A stretch of 64,000 nucleotides of DNA, taken from NCBI GenBank assembly GCA_028583405.1, contig CM053264.1:6947530-7011529 (forward strand), written 5' to 3'. Shown piece by piece: positions 27,166-39,500 of the stretch; the stretch's first letter is position 1; each line of letters begins with the position of its first letter. Both the position numbers and the translations under genes were made by a program. The notes under the pieces are model-generated. The model did not search any database and had not been told where the DNA came from. It was given only the letters and a program-made list of their open reading frames with translations. The DNA comes from Pogonophryne albipinna (lineage: Eukaryota > Chordata > Actinopteri > Perciformes > Artedidraconidae).

Positions 27166-28388
27166 GCAGACCGTCTAATTGCCACGGGAATGTAAACTGC
27201 AGCTGATAATGGTATGGTCATAACAATTTTTCTCTTAAACAAATATCCCCATGCGTACACACATATGCGAGTGATTATGGTATAAAAGGTATTTTGTTTT
27301 AGACTCAGTCACGAGAGTCATATATTGTACGAATAAAGGAAATATAGAGAGAGAAAACTTGAAAAAAAGTGTATTCAGACGCAGATGCTCCTGCTATGCT
27401 TTTCTCCATGGTTCAGGGACATCACAAATTAAAGACCTCATGAGTAAATAAGTGATTTTCTCCACTAAAATGCATCTTTCAGAGATGTTATTTTCTAGAG
27501 GTTTATTATTAAGGAAATGAATGGTCAAATAATGCAGGAAATTTGAATACAAGGCAAGGTAAGCCTTTCATACAAGGTAGAGCTCTCTGAAAAGCGCTGG
27601 CTCTTGATGGATTATTTGGTAATTTCAGACCATTTTGTTATAGAGGCTAGCCTTGCAAGGGATAACAAAGCAACGCTTTCGGCATACGAGAATTATTCTG
27701 TTTAAGGGCAATCTGTGACAAAGTTTATCAAATGAATTTTATAAGAGAATAGAAGGTTGTTTCTTTTGGAGAGATGCCAATTTTCAAGTAGCACTCCTTG
27801 CTTTCCAACTCTGAAAGACAGTCTTTTATTTATAATATGAATGGAGTTTAAATAGGTGGATGGCGACCAATCGAGCACATGAATAACTTTCTCCAAAGAA
27901 ACTGTGAAAGAAATATGTTTGAATGACAATTAGTGATAATAAACATTAAAACCCAACCTTAGTTACACTCTGCTCTTTCTCTGTGGAAAAAAACACACAG
28001 AACAAACTAATTATTTGTAATGTGTATATGCTTGGTCTCATTTCAGCATCATCTTTTAATAACACCGATTTAATGGACTGGTATTTAGAAAAAGGCTACT
28101 CCATACATACTTAATACCATTACTGACCAAATTAACCTTGAGTAGATCTTAATTACATTTAGTTCCATCTGGTTGGTCATGCATTTCACACAGCTCGGGA
28201 TATTACTAATGGACAGGGGGCTGATTTTCTTTTTTTGTAACACAAAGTTTGCTTTCTACTTATTGTATGAGATTTCCACTTCTACCTGACATAAAAAAAT
28301 GTGTTGTGATATTCTGCATTCATCAACTTCAAAGAAATTAAAAGAAACATATTTAACCAAGAAGTATTGTGTCTTTACCTTCTTCCTA
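27165..28388. other. Intergenic DNA, no gene recognised
   Basis: AT-rich sequence ending at the pentanucleotide array that forms the 3' tail of the minus-strand L2 element. No exon recognised. Confidence 0.45.
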
Positions 28389-28489
28389 GGCAAGGCAAGG
28401 CAAGGCAAGGCAAGGCAAGGCAAGGCAAGGCAAGGCAAGGCAAGGCAAGGCAAGGCAAGGCAAGGCAAGGCAAGGCAAGGCAAGGCAAG
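28389..28489 (-). repeat. (CAAGG)20 pentanucleotide array, tail of the minus-strand L2
   Basis: Twenty-odd perfect copies of CAAGG/CCTTG directly abut the sequence TTTATTTATATAGCACC, which is the reverse complement of an L2 3' end. The array is thus the LINE's own 3' tail, probably expanded after insertion. Confidence 0.9.
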
Positions 28490-28584
28490 TTTATTTATAT
28501 AGCACCTTTCAACACGAGGCAATTCAAATGTAAATAGTTCAATTAAAAGCAGCGGCAAAAAGAAAAGTCTTTAGTCTGGATTTA

Positions 28585-29751
28585 CCCGACAGACCGTAGC
28601 TTTTTAGTGCAGCTAGGTGCCTTCTCCTCTGCCAAAGCCCCTCTTACCTATGGGGTTCCCCAAGGCTCAATTCTGGACCCCATCCTCTTTTTACTGAACA
28701 TACTGCCCCTAGGTTTAATTCTTACGAAACACAATATTCCCTTCCACTGCTACGCAGATGATGTACAGATCTATCTGCCTCTCAAAGCAAATGTCAACTC
28801 ACTACAGCAGTTGAAGGACTGCTTAACAGAGATAAAATCCTGGCTGAGCAAAAACTTCCTCAACCTCAATGAGAGTAAGACCGAGGTAATCTTTTTTGGA
28901 CCCCAACCTCCAGCCTCTCCGGTTGATATTCTGGGCTCCCTAAGTAAAAACATCCTCACCTCTGTCATGAACCTTGGAGTGACCTTCAATAGCACTTTTA
29001 AATTCGACAAGCAGGTCAGCACCGTAGTAAAATCCTGCTTTTTTAAAATAAGACTATTGGCCAAAACCAAGTCGTATTTATCTTTTAAAGACCTGGAAAG
29101 GGTTATTAACGCCTTTGTGACCTCAAGACTGGACTATTGTAACGCTCTGTATGTGGGTATGGACCAGGCATCAATTAAACGCCTGCAGCTAGTCCAAAAC
29201 GCAGCTGCACGTCTCCTGACTGGCCACAAAAAGCGTGACCACATCACCCCAATTCTGGCCTCACTACACTGGCTTCCAGTCCGATTCAGAATTGATTTTA
29301 AAATCCTTTTATTTGTTTTTAAAGCACTAAATGGGTTGGCTCCGGCCTATATAGCTGAACTCCTCCAGCGCTACACCCCAGGCAGAGCCTTAAGGTCTGC
29401 TGACCAGCTGCTGCTGGTAGTGCCTAAGACTAGGCTCAAAACCCGAGGGCACCGAGCCTTCGCAGCAGCTGGCCCCCGGCTCTGGAACACTCTTCCCCTC
29501 CATGTGAGGTCGGCCCAGACCCTAGGGGCTTTTAAATCCACACTGAAGACTCACTACTTCTCTCTGGCCTTCTAGTTAGAGTGGGGTCACGATTCCTGAT
29601 TGTTCCATGTGTTGTTTTATCTGTTGTGATTTATTGTGTTTTATTGTGATGTAATGTGTTTTTATGTGTTTAAATTACATGTACAGCACTTTGGCTCGAC
29701 CAAAATCGTTTTTAAATGTGCTCTATAAATAAAATTTGATTTGATTTGATT
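28585..29751 (+). mobile_element. L2-clade LINE, 5'-truncated, inserted in another L2
   Basis: It begins abruptly at CCCGACAGACCG, inside the reverse-transcriptase coding region, and ends TAAATAAAATTTGATTTGAT, the (TTTGA)n tail typical of L2. Both flanks are the interrupted minus-strand L2 (GGATTTA on the left, TAAAAGTAG on the right). The host site GGATTTAAAAG resembles the element's own tail, so priming by microhomology is plausible. Confidence 0.88.
28607..29575 (+). pseudogene. L2 ORF2 C-terminal part (reverse transcriptase from motif around GVPQGS)
   Basis: The 322-codon frame is open without interruption but has lost everything upstream of the YGVPQGS box because the LINE is 5'-truncated. 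Visible are GVPQGSILDPILF (RT block 4; the usual Gly is Asp here), the catalytic YADD at about residue 48 in FHCYADDVQIYL, the LVQNAAARLLTG block, SLHWLPVRFRIDFKI and the terminal LKTHYF motif of L2 ORF2. L2 reverse transcriptase copies its own RNA at the target site. This fragment lacks endonuclease and the finger domain, so it cannot act alone. There is no start codon of its own; the frame opens at the truncation point. Confidence 0.85.
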
Positions 29752-31809
29752 AAAAGTAGTCAGAGTTGCAGCGGATCTGCAGTTTTCTGGGAGTTTGTTC
29801 CAGATATTTGGAGCATAATAACTAAACGCTGCTTTTCCATGTTTAGTTCTGACTCTGGGGACAGAAAGCTGACCAGTCCCTGATGACCTGAGAGATCTGG
29901 ATGGTTCATAATTTAGCAGGAGGTCAGAAATGTATTTTGGGCCTAAACCATTCAAAGCTTTATAAACCAGCAGCAGTATTTTGAAATCTATTCTTTGACA
30001 CACAGGAAGCCAATGTAAAGACTTCAGAACAGGAGTGATGTGATCCACTTTCTTAGTGTTAGTGAGGGCTCGAGCAGCGGCGTTCTGAATCAGCTGCAGC
30101 TTTCTAATATATTTTTTTGTGAGACCTGTAAAGACACCATTACAGTAGTCCAGTCTACTGAAGATAAAAGCATGGACACGTTTTTCCAAATCCTGCTGTG
30201 ACATTAGTCTTTTAATCCTAGATATATTCTTTAGTTGATAGTAGGCTGATTTAGTAACTGTTTTAATGTGACTGTTGAAACTCAGGTCAGAGTCCATGAC
30301 TACACCTAGATTTCTGGCTTTATCTGTTGTTTTGAACATTGCAGGCTGAAGCTCAGCGCTAACTTTTATACGTTCTGCCTTGGCTCCAAAAACCATTACC
30401 TCAGTTTTATCTTTGTTTAATTGGAGAAAGTTCTGACACATCCAGTCATTGATTTGTTCAATGCACTTACTCAGTGTTTGAATTGGAGCATAGTCTCCTG
30501 GTGAAATTGTTATGTAAATTTGTGTGTCATCCGCATAGCTATGGTAACTTATTTTGTTGTTTTTCATTATCTGAGCCAGTGGTAGCATGTAGATGTTAAA
30601 GAGAAGAGGCCCCAAGATGGAGCCTTGAGGTACCCCACATGTCATATTTGTCAACTCAGATGTGTATCTACCTATAGAAACAAAGTTTTTTCTGTCCTTT
30701 AAGTAGGATTCAAACCAATTTAGAACTGTTTCCGAAAGTCCCACCCAGTTTTCTAGTCGGTCGAGTAATATGTTATGGTCAACAGTGTCAAACGCAGCAC
30801 TGAGATCTAATAATACTAACACTGAAGTTCTGCCACTGTCTGTGTTTAAGTGGATGTCATTGAAGGCCTTTACAAGAGCAGTCTCAGTGCTGTGGTTTGG
30901 ACGAAAGCCTGACTGGAACACATCAAAACAGTTATTTAAATGCAAGAAGTTACTCAACTGTTGAAAAACAACTTTTTCAATGATTTTACCTAGAAATGGG
31001 AGGTTTGATATGGGCCTGTAATTGTTCATTACTGAAGCATCTAGATTATTCTTTTTTAAGAGCGGTTTAATGACTGCAGTTTTCAGGGCCTATGGAAAAA
31101 TACCTGAGTGAAGAGATTTGTTTACTATATGAAGTAGATCTGAGGCCATGCAATGAAAAACATCTTTGAAAAATCCTGTTGGAATAATATCAAGGCAGCA
31201 GGAGGAGGATTTCAGAAGTTGAATAATGTCCTCTAGGTTTTTATCATTAATCTGATGGAATTGTGTCATGGTGTTTGAATTGATATTAGGTGGACACAGA
31301 GACAAAACATTTGCTGTTCCTGATGCAGAGGCACTGACTGCTTGTCTGATTTTCAGAATTTTGTCAGTGAAGAAGGAGGCAAAATCATTGCACGCCCTGG
31401 TGGATAGAAATTCAGAGGCTACTGACACTGGGGGGTTAGTTAGTCTGTCGACGGTAGCAAACAAGGCACGTGCATTGTTTTTGTTTTTGGTAATGATATC
31501 AGAGAAGAAAGACTGTCGTGCGTTTTTCAATTCCAAATTATAAAGGCCAAGTCTCTCTTTATAGATTTCAAAGTGAACCTGGAGATTTGTTTTTCGCCAC
31601 CTGCGTTCAGCTTTTCGACATTCTCTTTTTTCTGCTCTCACGGTCATGGCCTTCCTCCATGGAGATATTTTCTTCACAGTCACTTCCTTTACCTTAGTTG
31701 GAGCAATGGCATCGATAACATTTTTAATTTTTGAATTAAAATGATCTACTAGCTCATTTACTGAGATGTTAGCAGGGGCAAGTGTGGAAGAAAAATTCTG
31801 AGTAAACAT
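29752..31809 (-). pseudogene. L2 ORF2 remnant (linker and reverse transcriptase) with one internal stop
   Basis: One reading frame runs from 31809 to the insertion point at 29752, broken by a single TAG at 31090-31092 (SGIFP-stop-ALKTAVIKPLL). Upstream is the linker between endonuclease and RT. Downstream come NNYRPISNLPFLGKIIEKV, SGFRPNHSTETAL, LLDLSAAFDTVDH, GVPQGSILGPLLF and SYADDTQIY, i.e. successive RT motifs with the catalytic Asp pair intact, then QLIQNAAARALT and SLHWLPVCQRIDFKI. The frame continues beyond the inserted LINE to a stop at 28539-28541. One nonsense mutation and no frameshift in about 680 codons suggest a fairly young insertion. The missing 5' half makes it inactive. Confidence 0.88.
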
Positions 31810-31870
31810 TTCCCTAGTATTTTCAGTTCCTAGATGAATGCACCGCTGAAAATAGTCCCCAGCAAATGTA

Positions 31871-34800
31871 ATATTTCCTCCTGTTGAGTCCTTTGTATAC
31901 AGTACAACCTTGAAAGTCCTACTCTTTTATAAAATAACTGTGATTTAAAAGAAATATATACATATATAAAAGAGTTTTTGTTATTGCTGGGATGATGTAC
32001 TTTACAGAATTTCAATAAAATTACCATATACCTTCAAACACTTGACTCACAAGTTGGCTTATCTTTTATAGCCTAAGGATGAGAATATGTTATGTACATT
32101 TCATTATGGCGTTCTTAACTCCTTTTAAAGATTATCAGACAAAACAGGAACATGCAGTATCAATGGTTTGAGACAGATGCATCAATTTCTGCCTGACAAG
32201 ATCCCCTCTTTTGATTAAAATTCACTCCATGACAGGCTCTCAACTGCCACTCACCCAGTCATCTGTCAGTGTGATTCAATACTATACAATATTATTCAAA
32301 AGCATACTTGAATCCTAATGAGAATCCCATTGACAACTTATTGCTCGACCTGCTGATGAACATTGATTGAAAAAGGGGTTTGGTTTGGAGTGGAGCCCCC
32401 TCGGTCTAAACTGGACTGGAGGGGAGGGAGGGGCGCAGGGCAGAGAGAACAGCCATCGGTATGAAGAGTGCATCAAACTGGGGCCTAATGGGATCAATGG
32501 TCTGTCCACCGCGCAACAATCACGGCTTCAATGCAGGAATAGTGCTACCTGTCTACTTCATAACCTTCTGCTGAGGCTTGTTTTGCATGCAGAAAAAACG
32601 TCCCCTCGTGCAAAAGTTAAGCACCGAAATGGCAATTATACCCTTCATGAAATTAGACCTGAATTTCCAATTGATGGCAGTTTTTGGCCATAGATCAGAG
32701 GAAAATTGGCTACGATCGCCAAAGAAATATCTAGCTGGTTAAAATGTGGATCTGTGTCCAAGTCCAAATCGGATACTTGTCAAATAGTTTTGACCGGCAA
32801 TTGCAGGTACTGTAAAGCCAAGGAGGGACAAATCAGGTCTGAGAGTCGTGATTATTTACTTATGTATTTACCTGAAAACCCCTAACCAAAAAAGACAACT
32901 TGGATCTCTTGCTTCTTGCAAACATCCATTTCTGGAAGGAATAACTTTTTTCTCTGCCTTGGGTCTTTCCTCAAATCACTTTTCCCATGAGTTCTGAGGC
33001 AAGACACACTGGTTGGGTTCTCCTCCAAGTGAACTGTCTTGTGTGACCCTGTTCCCGATCATTCCCATATTTTGCAAAACCACCAGAACGTCATAAAAAT
33101 CCATTATAAGCACTAAAATGTGAGTAATGTGATCAGAACAGCAATCTTTGAGGTGTAGGCGCTATTTATTGGAAGGCTATTTGGTTCTGGTGTCTTCATA
33201 CACACATGTGTGCATCTGTCTGAGATCATCTGTGTGTATTTGCTTACAGCTTGTTTATCTGCCCACCAGAACAGGGTGTGTTCTCATATTATGGCCCCTC
33301 CAAGTCCAAGGCTGGCATGCAATAACGAAGACAGCACTTTCAATAACCTTGACAGACAGATTAAAAAGAGGATTCAATAGCTACTCTTCCCCATGAGCAC
33401 TCCATCACAGAGACCGCTATCCTTCAACGCCGCTCCTCTCTCCCTTTATCGTCAGAGCCTGTCAATCACACGGTGGCTTGGCAAAATGGCCTCTGCTACT
33501 CCTGGGGAGCTGCTACTGTGTTCTCGCTTATCCTTTGGTTGCGGGTTAGAGAGGCACGAACACAGCAGGAAGAGCCTTATCGTTGGCAGTGTGTTCATCG
33601 TCACCATATCTCCCCTCTTACCACACACGGGGGTTTGGTGACGTTTCCATGAAGAGGTCTGTAAGGACAATCACATTCTTGCACATCATGTCCTTCTCGT
33701 GTAACAGTCCTTCCTTCACGTGGGTGGCCCTGTCAATCTCAGTTCCTACTCCCGCATTTCTATGGTTTTCTGAACAACCACAGCCTCCTCCCATCCACCA
33801 TCCCTTTCAGGCGCATTGCTCCAGAGCTCACAGGCTTAGATCCCCCTCTTCGAGTTTTCACCGCGGCTTTACTCGCAGCCTTTGAAAGTTCACAGCCTGT
33901 CTTGGAGGCACAGAGAGGGAAAATCAAACTGCTCAAGGCGGGCTCGGATCACAGGTGAAACCCTGTGAAATAAAAAAAGAGGGGGGGGAAAAATCTTGAT
34001 ATGAATTCAGGAGACACGTTGCCTGAAGACGGGGCACAGAGTTGAAAGAGTTTTTTCTCGATACCAGGTATCATCTCCAAGGTGCTTATTTGTTATTTTC
34101 TACCATTATCGTTTCTTTGTGTTACATCATCGTCCAGCTTTGGGGTTACTTAAGGTGGAGGACTAAAACCGTGGGTGGCAATTATTAACACGACTTAAGC
34201 CTAATAGGAATATGATGAGGAGGGAAAGTTGTCCAGAGGTTATTTCCAGCTTATGTATCAACAATAGTGTAAGTGATATATCGGCTAATTAATGGTTCCA
34301 ACTGCTTCCTAATTGCTGTGCCCCCTGACCTACTGTTACCTCCTGGTAGCTGGTCTCCGCCCCAAGGGTATCGGAGACGCCTGTGCTCCCACGGACACAC
34401 TAAGACACACACACACCCAGGCACAGCGAGCTACCCCTGTGATCCCTGAATGTCAGACTAAGGGCATCCGGAGGCCAGCAGTTCTCTCAGCATAGCATAC
34501 CAGGAGTTGATAAAGAGCATGGAAACACACAGTGGGCAGTTTAGCCACTATAATCTTGGGGATTACAGGTCAAAACGATTCCAGACACAAGGAAAAACAG
34601 AGTTGAGACACCCTTCGCTACAGAGAATGAATATAATGTGTGTTACACTTCAGCCCCATCAGCGGTTACTACACACCAAAGCTGTAATTCACATCAATAT
34701 TTCAATTTCAACAATGGATTAAATGTGCGTAGGCCTAATGTGAATAGTGTCAAAATCCATAGACTCATAAACGGACTCTGTAGTCCCTAATAGCTTAGCC

Positions 34801-35104
34801 TGAGGTTTTTTAGCTGCGTTTTTATCTTTATTTTTTTGTTGTTCAAGACTGTGCGCAACTTTTCTGTTGTGGTTAAGCTCTCATGAACATTGAGTCTAGA
34901 AAAGCTTCCAGTGAAACCTAACCTACCCAGCACCTGACTGCACTTTCATTTGTCCTAACCAAAGACTTCCAAAACATAATTGACAATATATTTCCATTGT
35001 TTATGATACATTTACGGAAACAGGCTGTTAGCATACATGTCTCAATCCTTTCTTGTAACTGTTTCTCTGCAAGAGAAAATGGTGTGTCTGAGTGTGTCTG
35101 AGTG
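31871..35104. other. Intergenic DNA, no gene recognised
   Basis: No exon recognised. Overlapping frames at 33390-33890 are read on both strands without any recognisable domain. Confidence 0.45.
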
Positions 35105-35661
35105 TGTCACGCCGCTTCTCCGCTCCCTCCACTGGCTTCCGGTAACTGCTAGAATCCACTTCAAGACAATGGTACTTGCGTACCATGCTGCGAATGGATC
35201 TGGCCCTTCCTACATCCAGGACATGGTTAAACTATACACCCCAGCACGTGCACTCCGCTCTGCATCAACCAAACAGCTCGCTGCACCCGCACTGCGAGGG
35301 GGACCCAAGTTCACATCAGCAAAAACACGTGGGTTTGCTATCCTGGCTCCAAAATGGTGGAATGAGCTCCCCATTGAAATCAGGACAGCAGAAAGTTTAC
35401 ACACCTTCCGGCGCAGACTGAAAACTCATCTCTTTCGACTCCACTTCGAGCGATAGAACTATTAACAAAGCACTTATATACTAATAAAGGACTGGCTTAT
35501 CTAAAGCCAGTTGAGTAGCACTTGAAATGTTTTTGCTCTATGAAACCTGATGTGATATGATTCTGTTTTCTTCAAGTTTGTATTTTGTTGGTCGAACGCA
35601 CTTATTGTAAGTCGCTTTGGATAAAAGCGTCAGCTAAATGCAATGTAATGTAATGTAATAA
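35105..35661 (+). mobile_element. L2-clade LINE 3' end fragment
   Basis: From about 35105 an open frame encodes the last part of an L2-type ORF2: TPLLRSLHWLPVTARIHFKT, YTPARALRS, then WNELPIEIRTAESLHTF and RRLKTHLFRLHF, stop at 35454-35456. The 3' UTR contains GTCGCTTTGGATAAAAGCGT and CAGCTAAATGCAATGTAATG, ending in a (TGTAA)n tail. It belongs to a different L2 subfamily from the two at 28-32 kb. Only about 115 codons remain. Confidence 0.85.
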
Positions 35662-36000
35662 AGAAAGAGCATTTTAAGATATCTATTTAAGGAACACCTA
35701 TTAATTATAAATTGTGTTTCTTGCATAGAGGCCTATCATTGCCATACCAAAGCAGCAATTCACCAAGACATCTAGTTCAACGTTTAAGGTCAATTTAAAG
35801 TAGGGGGGAAAAGAGGCTCATGGTCCGGAAATACAGATGTCTGTGTCTATTTTCAACCCCATTAGATATCACTGACTGATTATATTCTGCTGTTTATTAG
35901 AGCAATCATGGGATTCAATGCATTAAACCATCCCTTCAAAACTTAATCTATCGCTTAATTAAAGTTGTCCAATATGAAAACAGGACCAGCCTACTAAGAA
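35662..36000. other. Intergenic DNA, no gene recognised
   Basis: AT-rich spacer between the LINE tail and a candidate regulatory block; nothing identifiable. Confidence 0.4.
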
Positions 36001-36560
36001 TTAACTTCAGCCCTCCATTGTCCCTCCATCTCAGCTGCGGGCACTTGTGAACATGCTAATGAAGACGTGTTAAGATACAGATTCAGGTCCATTTGCATGC
36101 AATTACAGCACATTGCTTAAACGCCAAAGCTGTCAGCATCCATGCGTCCACATATCCTGCATCTGCGGTTCTCCGGAGAATTACGAACGACAACCCCCCC
36201 CCCCCCCCCCCCCCCCCCCACGTTCCACCAAACTCATTGCTCTGCCTCTGCAGTTTTGTGGCAAATGGCTGTAGTCCATTCAAACGTGTGAAATTGTAAT
36301 CATAGCTGTCTCTGGATGGGTGTAATTAATGTGCTCTATCACAGAGATTTTGATGGCCAGTGTGGAGTATGTGGGGAGCCAAGCCAGCGAAGGACGTCGG
36401 CTAAATGATGTGCTATTATATGGAGTGTTTGGTCATTTGTAATAGCATGCGGTGAGGAATGCATGATGAGCAAAGAGGAACGTCCTCCTGGTGCTATCAT
36501 CATTGTGTTCATTAATTGCATTGTTGTTGGTAGTTGGTAACACAGCAGGTTGGAGTGTTT
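36000..36560. promoter_or_regulatory. Candidate conserved noncoding block interrupted by a C26 run
   Basis: Unique sequence with GAACATGCTAATGAAG, TTGCATGCAATTACAGC, GGGTGTAATTAATGTGC and GTGTTCATTAATTGCATTG motifs. A run of 26 C at 36194-36219 divides it. No coding potential. Regulatory role inferred. Confidence 0.27.
36194..36219. repeat. Homopolymer run of 26 C
   Basis: Twenty-six consecutive C bases. Such runs can form i-motif or, on the other strand, G-quadruplex structures and are prone to assembly and replication error. The length given may not be exact. Confidence 0.9.
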
Positions 36561-39500
36561 ATGTGACAGATATAGCTCGCAAATGAGCTTTTACTAGAAA
36601 TTGGGAGCCGTATTCGTTAAGAGGTTTGAAATGTACCTGGTTTTGATGTTTTTTAACAAAGTTTGAATGTTCCTTAACATCTCCCTGGGTGTCTGTAGAT
36701 TGAAAGATTTGATAGCACAGTCGTTAGCTGAACCGATATTAGAGGAAGATGTGTTTAACTGATGGTGTCAGTAAACAAGAGGCCAACTCAGATAAGAAAC
36801 GGCGAGTGAAAGAGCCGGAGGAAGAGTGATGCGTACAGAAGTATCCCATCAGTCTCAGTGTCTCCGCTCAGACAAATTAGGATTTAGGATGTGGGATGTG
36901 CATCCTCAGACAGAATAAATACATCTTCTCTCTGTGATGGATTTATCACCCATGGGTCTGCACATGACAAACAAGCATTAGTGTCATCATGAGAGCTAAA
37001 GGAGGGAGAAGACGAAAGGAGGATTGATGGAGGACGTTCTGCAGCAATGTGTATGTTTCTGTTTCTGTGTGTGGGATGTTGGGAATCCCTGACATGCGAT
37101 ATGCTTCATGTCACGGTAAACTACATGTGCCGGTAAATCATGGGGTTACAAAGTGGTTCCTGACTGGTGAGGGTTGAAGTTAGTTATTTGGTTAGTTGTG
37201 CTACCTAGATTTTGTTCAGGAAAAGATGACAGTTTGAGGTGAAAATCCTGCGTGTTATATATATTTTTTAAGATATTTAACAGTTTTTATTCAAAGCGTC
37301 CTTCATTGGACTGGCTTTATCCATCCAGCAAGCTCGCACCTCATACTAAGAAATCCTCGCTAGCCTGTAAACATTCAAGCCTTTCCACAAAATCCAGTTT
37401 GAATGCCCTACTTACTCACTCTTTCACTTAGTATGAATAGTATGTTAGTACATGGTTTTGCACAGATCCATGATCTCGATGCATTCAGCTGTGAACGCCA
37501 CACAGGTGCAGGGGGCAGTAATGTTAGTTATAAAGATTGCAGCAGCGGGGCAGAGGTCCTCTCGTCCTGCAAAAGTGGGAGTCAAGCCCTCAACTGGCAA
37601 CATGTCTCAGGGCTGTGCTGCATCACACACATCCTCTCTGATGTTTTCTCTCAGTGTAATAGTTGAATGCTGGTGCAAAATGATGATAGAGGCCATTAGT
37701 CTTTGATTCTGAAAGACTGACACCCAAACCTGACATTTACTGTTGATGTGATGCACAATAAACTCCATCAGAGCTGCGCTGTAAATATAATAGTTGTGCA
37801 CATACAAGGAGTTGCTTTGGTGTTAAATATTGCATAAAAAGGGAAATTCAGTTCAGAAAAATTATAAATAAATACAAATTTAAATATAAAAAAAAAGATA
37901 AAAAATGACCAATTATTCTGAATAAATAAAAAATGCTCAGTATTAGAATTTAAAGTGGAAAGCTGTGCAGTTAAAAAAAAAGTGTTTTTATGATTGCATA
38001 AATGCCCCCCCAAACTCCCACTAAACATTTATAATGTGAATGAATCATCATTATCTGTGGCATGGGTAGATTATTAACATTGTGCATGTATGTGTAAGAG
38101 GGTTTGTTGTTAATGCTATATATCTAAAGCTAGCTAGTTGCCCCTTGATTTCCAACCTATTATTCCAACCCCTATAATACACTTCCAGCTGTGTATAAAT
38201 ATATAGGATTTCATACTGAGTTGCTTCAATCTTTACCTTCCCAGCAGACTGAGGAGGAGTGCTTCACCTCTGACCCCACCTGCGTGATTTGTTACACCTT
38301 TATTTACACCCAGCATGATGTCACAGGGTCACAGGTCACCTGCAGACGTGTGGAGTGAACAATCGTACTTTTTACAGCACTGCATGATAAATAATCAGAA
38401 TCATCACAATCAAAGTCAGAACTCTCGTTATAATTGTTTTTATAGACGGGGGAAATTGGATTGCTTTGTTCCATTTTGGAATAAAAAGAAAATGCAATTA
38501 AAAAAAAAAAGTATATTAACTTAGAGAAGTGAAAAAAAGTGCAGAAATATGACAACAAAAGATATGTAAAATCATGGCAATTAAAAATCATATTAATGCT
38601 AAAAACTTGTTTTTTTCTGAATACACAGGTGAACTTGAAATAAATAATGATGCTACTTACACATGGAGGTATCATTATCTATAAAAAATAAATCAATAAC
38701 TAGCAGAAACAATTATTTTCTTTTAATTTATTTAATACATTAAGGCTACTAGTTTGAATACATATTTTCGGGCCAATTTAGCTTTTATCAGAGTTGTATT
38801 GGTACTTTTAAGAATGACACAATTAGGATACGATAAGGTTTTTAACACGTGGCAGGCAGCACCAAAGCAATCATTTCTGACCACCTGAAGAGAGGACACT
38901 CTTTCCTTAACCCTTTAGCTCCTTCAGTAACAAGTGCCACGTACGGCAGAGGCAATTAGGATACCTGATCTGGATTCTGCTAATAAAGAAGCTCTGCAGA
39001 GGGTATTTAGACGTCAGTGGGATTAGGGAGATCTTTGTCATGTAGATCTCCGGAATACCCCGTGGCGTGTGAGATAAAATGAAGACGAATCCTTAGTAGA
39101 GGAAGAAGAAGAAGAAGAAGAAGAAGAAGAAGAAGGAGAAGAGGGAAGGGAGTGGAGGACACAGAGCTCTCAGCTAATGACAGGGCTACTCTGCATCACT
39201 GCTCTGACTAATGAGCACTCCAACCAGGGTGAGCCTAAAGACCAGTGCATGCACATGTGTGGAGGAAACTTGCAGAAGCAAAAGGAGGGAGGAGGAGAGC
39301 CTGGGATCCGCTTTGCGTGACAACGGAGGAAGCTCTTAATAATTCACATGATATTGATTTAGTTACCTGACTTCCCACGCCCTGGGAGAGAAAACCCACC
39401 TGTAGGCTCCTAAACCCCCCCACCCCCCATCCTCTTTTTCTCCCAACACTGACATAATCAGCTTGATGACCTCTCCAAACTGCGCCTGTCATTAGGGTGA

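Larger units (their letters stand above)
28389..31870 (-). mobile_element. L2-clade LINE, 5'-truncated, split by a second L2
   Basis: Reading on the minus strand, the element runs from about 31870 through an ORF2 remnant and a short 3' UTR (GTGCTATATAAATAAACTTG) into a (TTGCC)n tail at 28389-28489. A plus-strand L2 copy occupies about 28585-29751. Removing it rejoins the frame exactly: the ORF passes from LTTF into KSRLKTFLF and reaches a stop at 28539-28541, the usual L2 ending. The endonuclease half is missing. The left tail and right truncation point are clear; the 5' boundary is approximate. Confidence 0.85.

Noticed and set aside
28256..28558. Leu-Pro-Cys-Ala repeat peptide on the minus strand
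   Set aside because: Translation of the (CAAGG)n array at the L2 tail; a pentamer array reads the same in every frame.
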